From Selenomonas sp. (GTDB lineage: Bacteria > Bacillota > Negativicutes > Selenomonadales > Selenomonadaceae), in contig DOYB01000167.1 of assembly GCA_003518745.1 (NCBI GenBank), forward strand, positions 1 through 8,338: a stretch of 8,338 bases of DNA, written 5' to 3'. This document shows positions 6,721 to 8,338 of this stretch, in pieces. Within the stretch, counting starts at the first letter, position 1, and every line of letters begins with the position of its first letter. Both the position numbers and the translations under genes were made by a program. The notes below the pieces were generated by a model. It worked only from the letters and a program-made list of their open reading frames with translations. It did not search any database and was not told the DNA's origin.

Positions 6721-7053
6721 TTACAGGCGTCTTTTTGCGTTATTATCCCTGGCTTTCTTGTCGATACGATAGACATAGGCCATAACCTCGGCTATTGTCC
6801 TGTAAAGCTCAGGCGGTATTTCCCTGTCAATTTCCAGCGCCATAAGCATGTTGACCAGTGTTTTGTTTTGGTAGACAGGTATGGTGCTTTTCTGGGCAAC
6901 GGCCAGAATGTTCTCAGCAACATGACCGCGTCCCTTGGCAATTACCCGGGGGGCCTGGTCTTTTTCCATGTCATAGCGGAGCGCAACCGCCTTCTGTTCC
7001 GCGGACGGATCCGTTTCCGGATCAGGGCGGATAGTTGAACGCGCGTTTGCCAT
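6721..7053 (-). CDS. flhX: FlhB C-terminal-domain protein (FlhX/YlqH type)
   Basis: A 110-residue stand-alone copy of the cytoplasmic domain of the flagellar export switch protein FlhB. The family core is clear: A-V-A-L-R-Y-D at about 22-28, A-P-R-V-I-A-K-G, then E-I-P-P-E-L-Y-R-T-I-A-E-V-M-A-Y-V-Y-R near the C-terminus. There is no membrane part. The N-P-T-H self-cleavage motif that precedes A-V-A-L-R-Y in FlhB is replaced by Ala-Glu-Gln-Lys, so it cannot self-cleave. In other bacteria such proteins (FlhX, YlqH) can partly replace the FlhB C-terminal domain. The open frame extends to 7113, but ATG 7053 has an AGGTGGTG site (7057-7064), and the longer version would run through the leader hairpin. 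Its upstream neighbour is FliK-like, which fits a shared export-specificity role (inference). Confidence 0.85.
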   Translation of the reverse strand: MANARSTIRPDPETDPSAEQKAVALRYDMEKDQAPRVIAKGRGHVAENILAVAQKSTIPVYQNKTLVNMLMALEIDREIPPELYRTIAEVMAYVYRIDKKARDNNAKRRL

Positions 7054-7072
7054 ATACACCACCTGTTCTTTG

Positions 7073-7113
7073 GTATGCTTGAGGTTGTAATGACGGCAGA
7101 ACCTCAAGCACAC
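7073..7113 (-). promoter_or_regulatory. Strong hairpin in the flhX leader
   Basis: On the minus strand TGCTTGAGGTT (7110-7100) pairs with AACCTCAAGCA (7086-7076), a perfect 11-bp stem around a 13-nt loop. It extends by three more pairs, including one G-U, to 14 bp. No U-tract follows, so it is not a terminator. It ends 8 nt before the flhX ribosome binding site. It could be an RNA structure affecting translation or stability, or a dyad for a DNA-binding protein. Confidence 0.6.
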
Positions 7114-7208
7114 TTAATCAAGCCGCAGCCTCATTCTAAATTTTCGCAGATATCAAATGCTGCGCACTTCGAAAAATAATAAAAGGAATACTAAAATAAT
7201 CCAAAGTA

Positions 7209-7237
7209 ATTATATCCTTTGCCAGAAAACAAGTCAA
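7209..7237 (-). promoter_or_regulatory. Near-consensus sigma-A promoter upstream of flhX
   Basis: On the minus strand TTGACT (7237-7232), a 17-nt spacer and TATAAT (7214-7209): 11 of 12 consensus bases at ideal spacing. Transcription should begin near 7202, giving a leader of about 150 nt before flhX and reading on into yraN and comM. A small dyad AAGTC-AAG-GACTT (7231-7243) overlaps the -35. Confidence 0.8.
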
Positions 7238-7276
7238 GGACTTTTGTCCACTAGAAGAAGAATTTTATAGCTATTA

Positions 7277-8338
7277 CTAAATAAATCTTCGTTCTCCAAC
7301 AGCGCCAATCTTAAAGTCCTCTAACCGGAGGGATGATGCTTTAAGATTATCCTTCAGTTCAGGGACAAATTCACGGAATTGGTTGGCGGTTTCCGTGTTG
7401 GAGAAAAATAGCCGCATATCAAGATGGTTCTCTTCGTAAACACGACAGGTTAGCTCAACCGCACCGATATTGTCAGTAAGCACGCAAAGGCGCAGCCAGG
7501 TTTCCTTTCGCTCCATGTTGGTTTCAGGATCCCGCCCATTCTCATCGTATACATGTATGTAAGAGGGGTATGACACATCGTTATCATCTCCAAAGAAGAG
7601 GGGAATCATAAAATTCAAGGATCGCTGTCCTCGTACGGAATAGTTTTCTCCTCCCATGGAATGACGCATTGAAGAGACGAAATCAGCAACGTCTCTGCCG
7701 GCTTTTTTCAGTTCCCGGCCCTTCATGTTCTTTGCGAAAGCCATATCACAAAGCTGCATGAAGGCCCAAAGTCTGGGAAGGTCGGGCATATTCTGCTGGA
7801 TGGCCGCCTGTTGTACGGTGGCGGGGACATTTTGCTGGCAAAGACGCAACAGATTTTGTAGATGACGGGCATCATTTTCTGACATAACTCGTTCCTGCCC
7901 ATTAACGAAGTTCTGCAGCATGGCAGTGTCCTGAGGTGTCATTGTCGCATTCTTTAGCAGAAGCTGCGCAAGACCTTTCATGGTTTCCATAGTTCGAACA
8001 GTGTTTTGGATAGGTTGCTGAAGAAGCTGCTCCCTGGCCTGCTGCAAAGCGGCGCTTTGGGATTGCTCCTGACCTTGCGGGGCGGCGCCGCGCCCTTGCC
8101 ATTGAGGATGCTGTGGCGTGCCATGACGTACCATTATTGGCTCTGGATTGCGGTGGGGAACATTGGATTGATTGCCTGAAAAATCCTGTCCTTGCTGACT
8201 GTTTTGATGGGATTGCTGAGTGCCATGCTGTTGGGGCGCATTCTGCTGGAACTGCTGGGTGCCCTGCTGCTGGGGCGCATTCTGCTGGAATTGCTGGGTA
8301 CCCTGTTGCTGGGGAGCGTTCTGCTGGAACTGCTGAGT
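7277..8338 (-). CDS. FliK-like (YlqG-type) protein with Gln-rich repeats, 5' end missing
   Basis: A partial gene. The frame stays open from the TAG at 7277 to the right edge, giving 353 visible residues. The first in-frame ATG, at 8134 (visible residue 69), is internal, because the same Gln-rich protein continues upstream of it. Residues 1-51 are tandem repeats of a Gln/Asn/Pro-rich 13-mer. Then come a disordered Gln-rich linker, a helical middle, and from about 241 a beta-rich domain (L-F-F-G-D-D, W-L-R-L-C-V-L-T, I-G-A-V-E-L, L-D-M-R-L-F-F) resembling the C-terminal hook-length-control domain of FliK. Being directly upstream of an FlhX/YlqH gene matches ylqG-ylqH in B. subtilis. The FliK link is a pattern-level judgement; its role may not be flagellar. 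No signal peptide or membrane segment is visible. Confidence 0.75.
   Translation of the reverse strand, partial: TQQFQQNAPQQQGTQQFQQNAPQQQGTQQFQQNAPQQHGTQQSHQNSQQGQDFSGNQSNVPHRNPEPIMVRHGTPQHPQWQGRGAAPQGQEQSQSAALQQAREQLLQQPIQNTVRTMETMKGLAQLLLKNATMTPQDTAMLQNFVNGQERVMSENDARHLQNLLRLCQQNVPATVQQAAIQQNMPDLPRLWAFMQLCDMAFAKNMKGRELKKAGRDVADFVSSMRHSMGGENYSVRGQRSLNFMIPLFFGDDNDVSYPSYIHVYDENGRDPETNMERKETWLRLCVLTDNIGAVELTCRVYEENHLDMRLFFSNTETANQFREFVPELKDNLKASSLRLEDFKIGAVGERRFI
8222..8338 (-). repeat. 39-bp in-frame tandem repeat
   Basis: Three full copies (8338-8300, 8299-8261, 8260-8222) of a 39-bp unit encode T-Q-Q-F-Q-Q-N-A-P-Q-Q-Q-G; the third has His in place of the last Gln. A degenerate fourth copy (T-Q-Q-S-H-Q-N-S-Q-Q-G) follows. 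Further copies may lie beyond the edge. Copy differences are mostly silent changes, such as CAG/CAA and GCG/GCT. Confidence 0.9.

Noticed and set aside
7054..7113. Longer FlhX start at 7113
   Set aside because: The extra residues come from the leader hairpin, and the AGGTGGTG site points to ATG 7053.
8132..8134. ATG 8134 as the start of the FliK-like gene
   Set aside because: The frame stays open to the window edge, and the Gln-rich repeats upstream are clearly part of the same protein.

Overview
The window looks like ordinary chromosomal sequence from a Firmicute, most likely one of the Negativicutes (the Selenomonas/Anaerovibrio kind of outer-membrane Firmicute). The grounds are an RNase J gene with strong GGAGGTG-type ribosome binding sites, frequent TTG starts, a stand-alone FlhB-tail protein next to a FliK-like protein (the YlqG/YlqH arrangement known from Bacillus subtilis), and [NiFe]-hydrogenase maturation genes. 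The lineage call is inference from gene content. I see no prophage, transposase, CRISPR array, tRNA or rRNA.

Left part (1-1960, plus strand): the 3' end of mtaB (tRNA t6A methylthiotransferase) is followed by hypA, hypB and a HyaD/HybD-type hydrogenase maturation endopeptidase, tightly spaced as one operon. HypA and HypB deliver nickel to the large subunit of a [NiFe] hydrogenase. The endopeptidase then removes that subunit's C-terminal tail. No hydrogenase structural gene is in the window. The operon ends 9 bp from a convergent DUF192 gene (minus strand, 1970-2323), and a perfect 19-nt palindrome covers both stop codons.

Middle (2324-4701): a 224-bp intergenic stretch holds a two-hairpin repeat of a kind dispersed in Firmicutes genomes and the rnj terminator. 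Then comes rnj (RNase J, minus strand), whose best start is TTG at 4215. A 486-bp gap follows, holding one doubtful small membrane ORF and the comM terminator.

Right part (4702-8338, all minus strand): in transcription order, a FliK-like protein with a Gln-rich tandem-repeat region (cut by the right edge), an FlhB C-terminal-domain protein (FlhX/YlqH type), yraN (UPF0102, nuclease-like fold) and comM (YifB AAA+ ATPase). A near-consensus sigma-A promoter lies between the FliK-like gene and flhX. Its roughly 150-nt leader carries a strong hairpin just before the flhX ribosome binding site. The most interesting signals are this leader, the palindrome over the convergent stops, the 39-bp in-frame repeat, and the run of TTG starts backed by good ribosome binding sites. 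I found no clear new multi-gene system.
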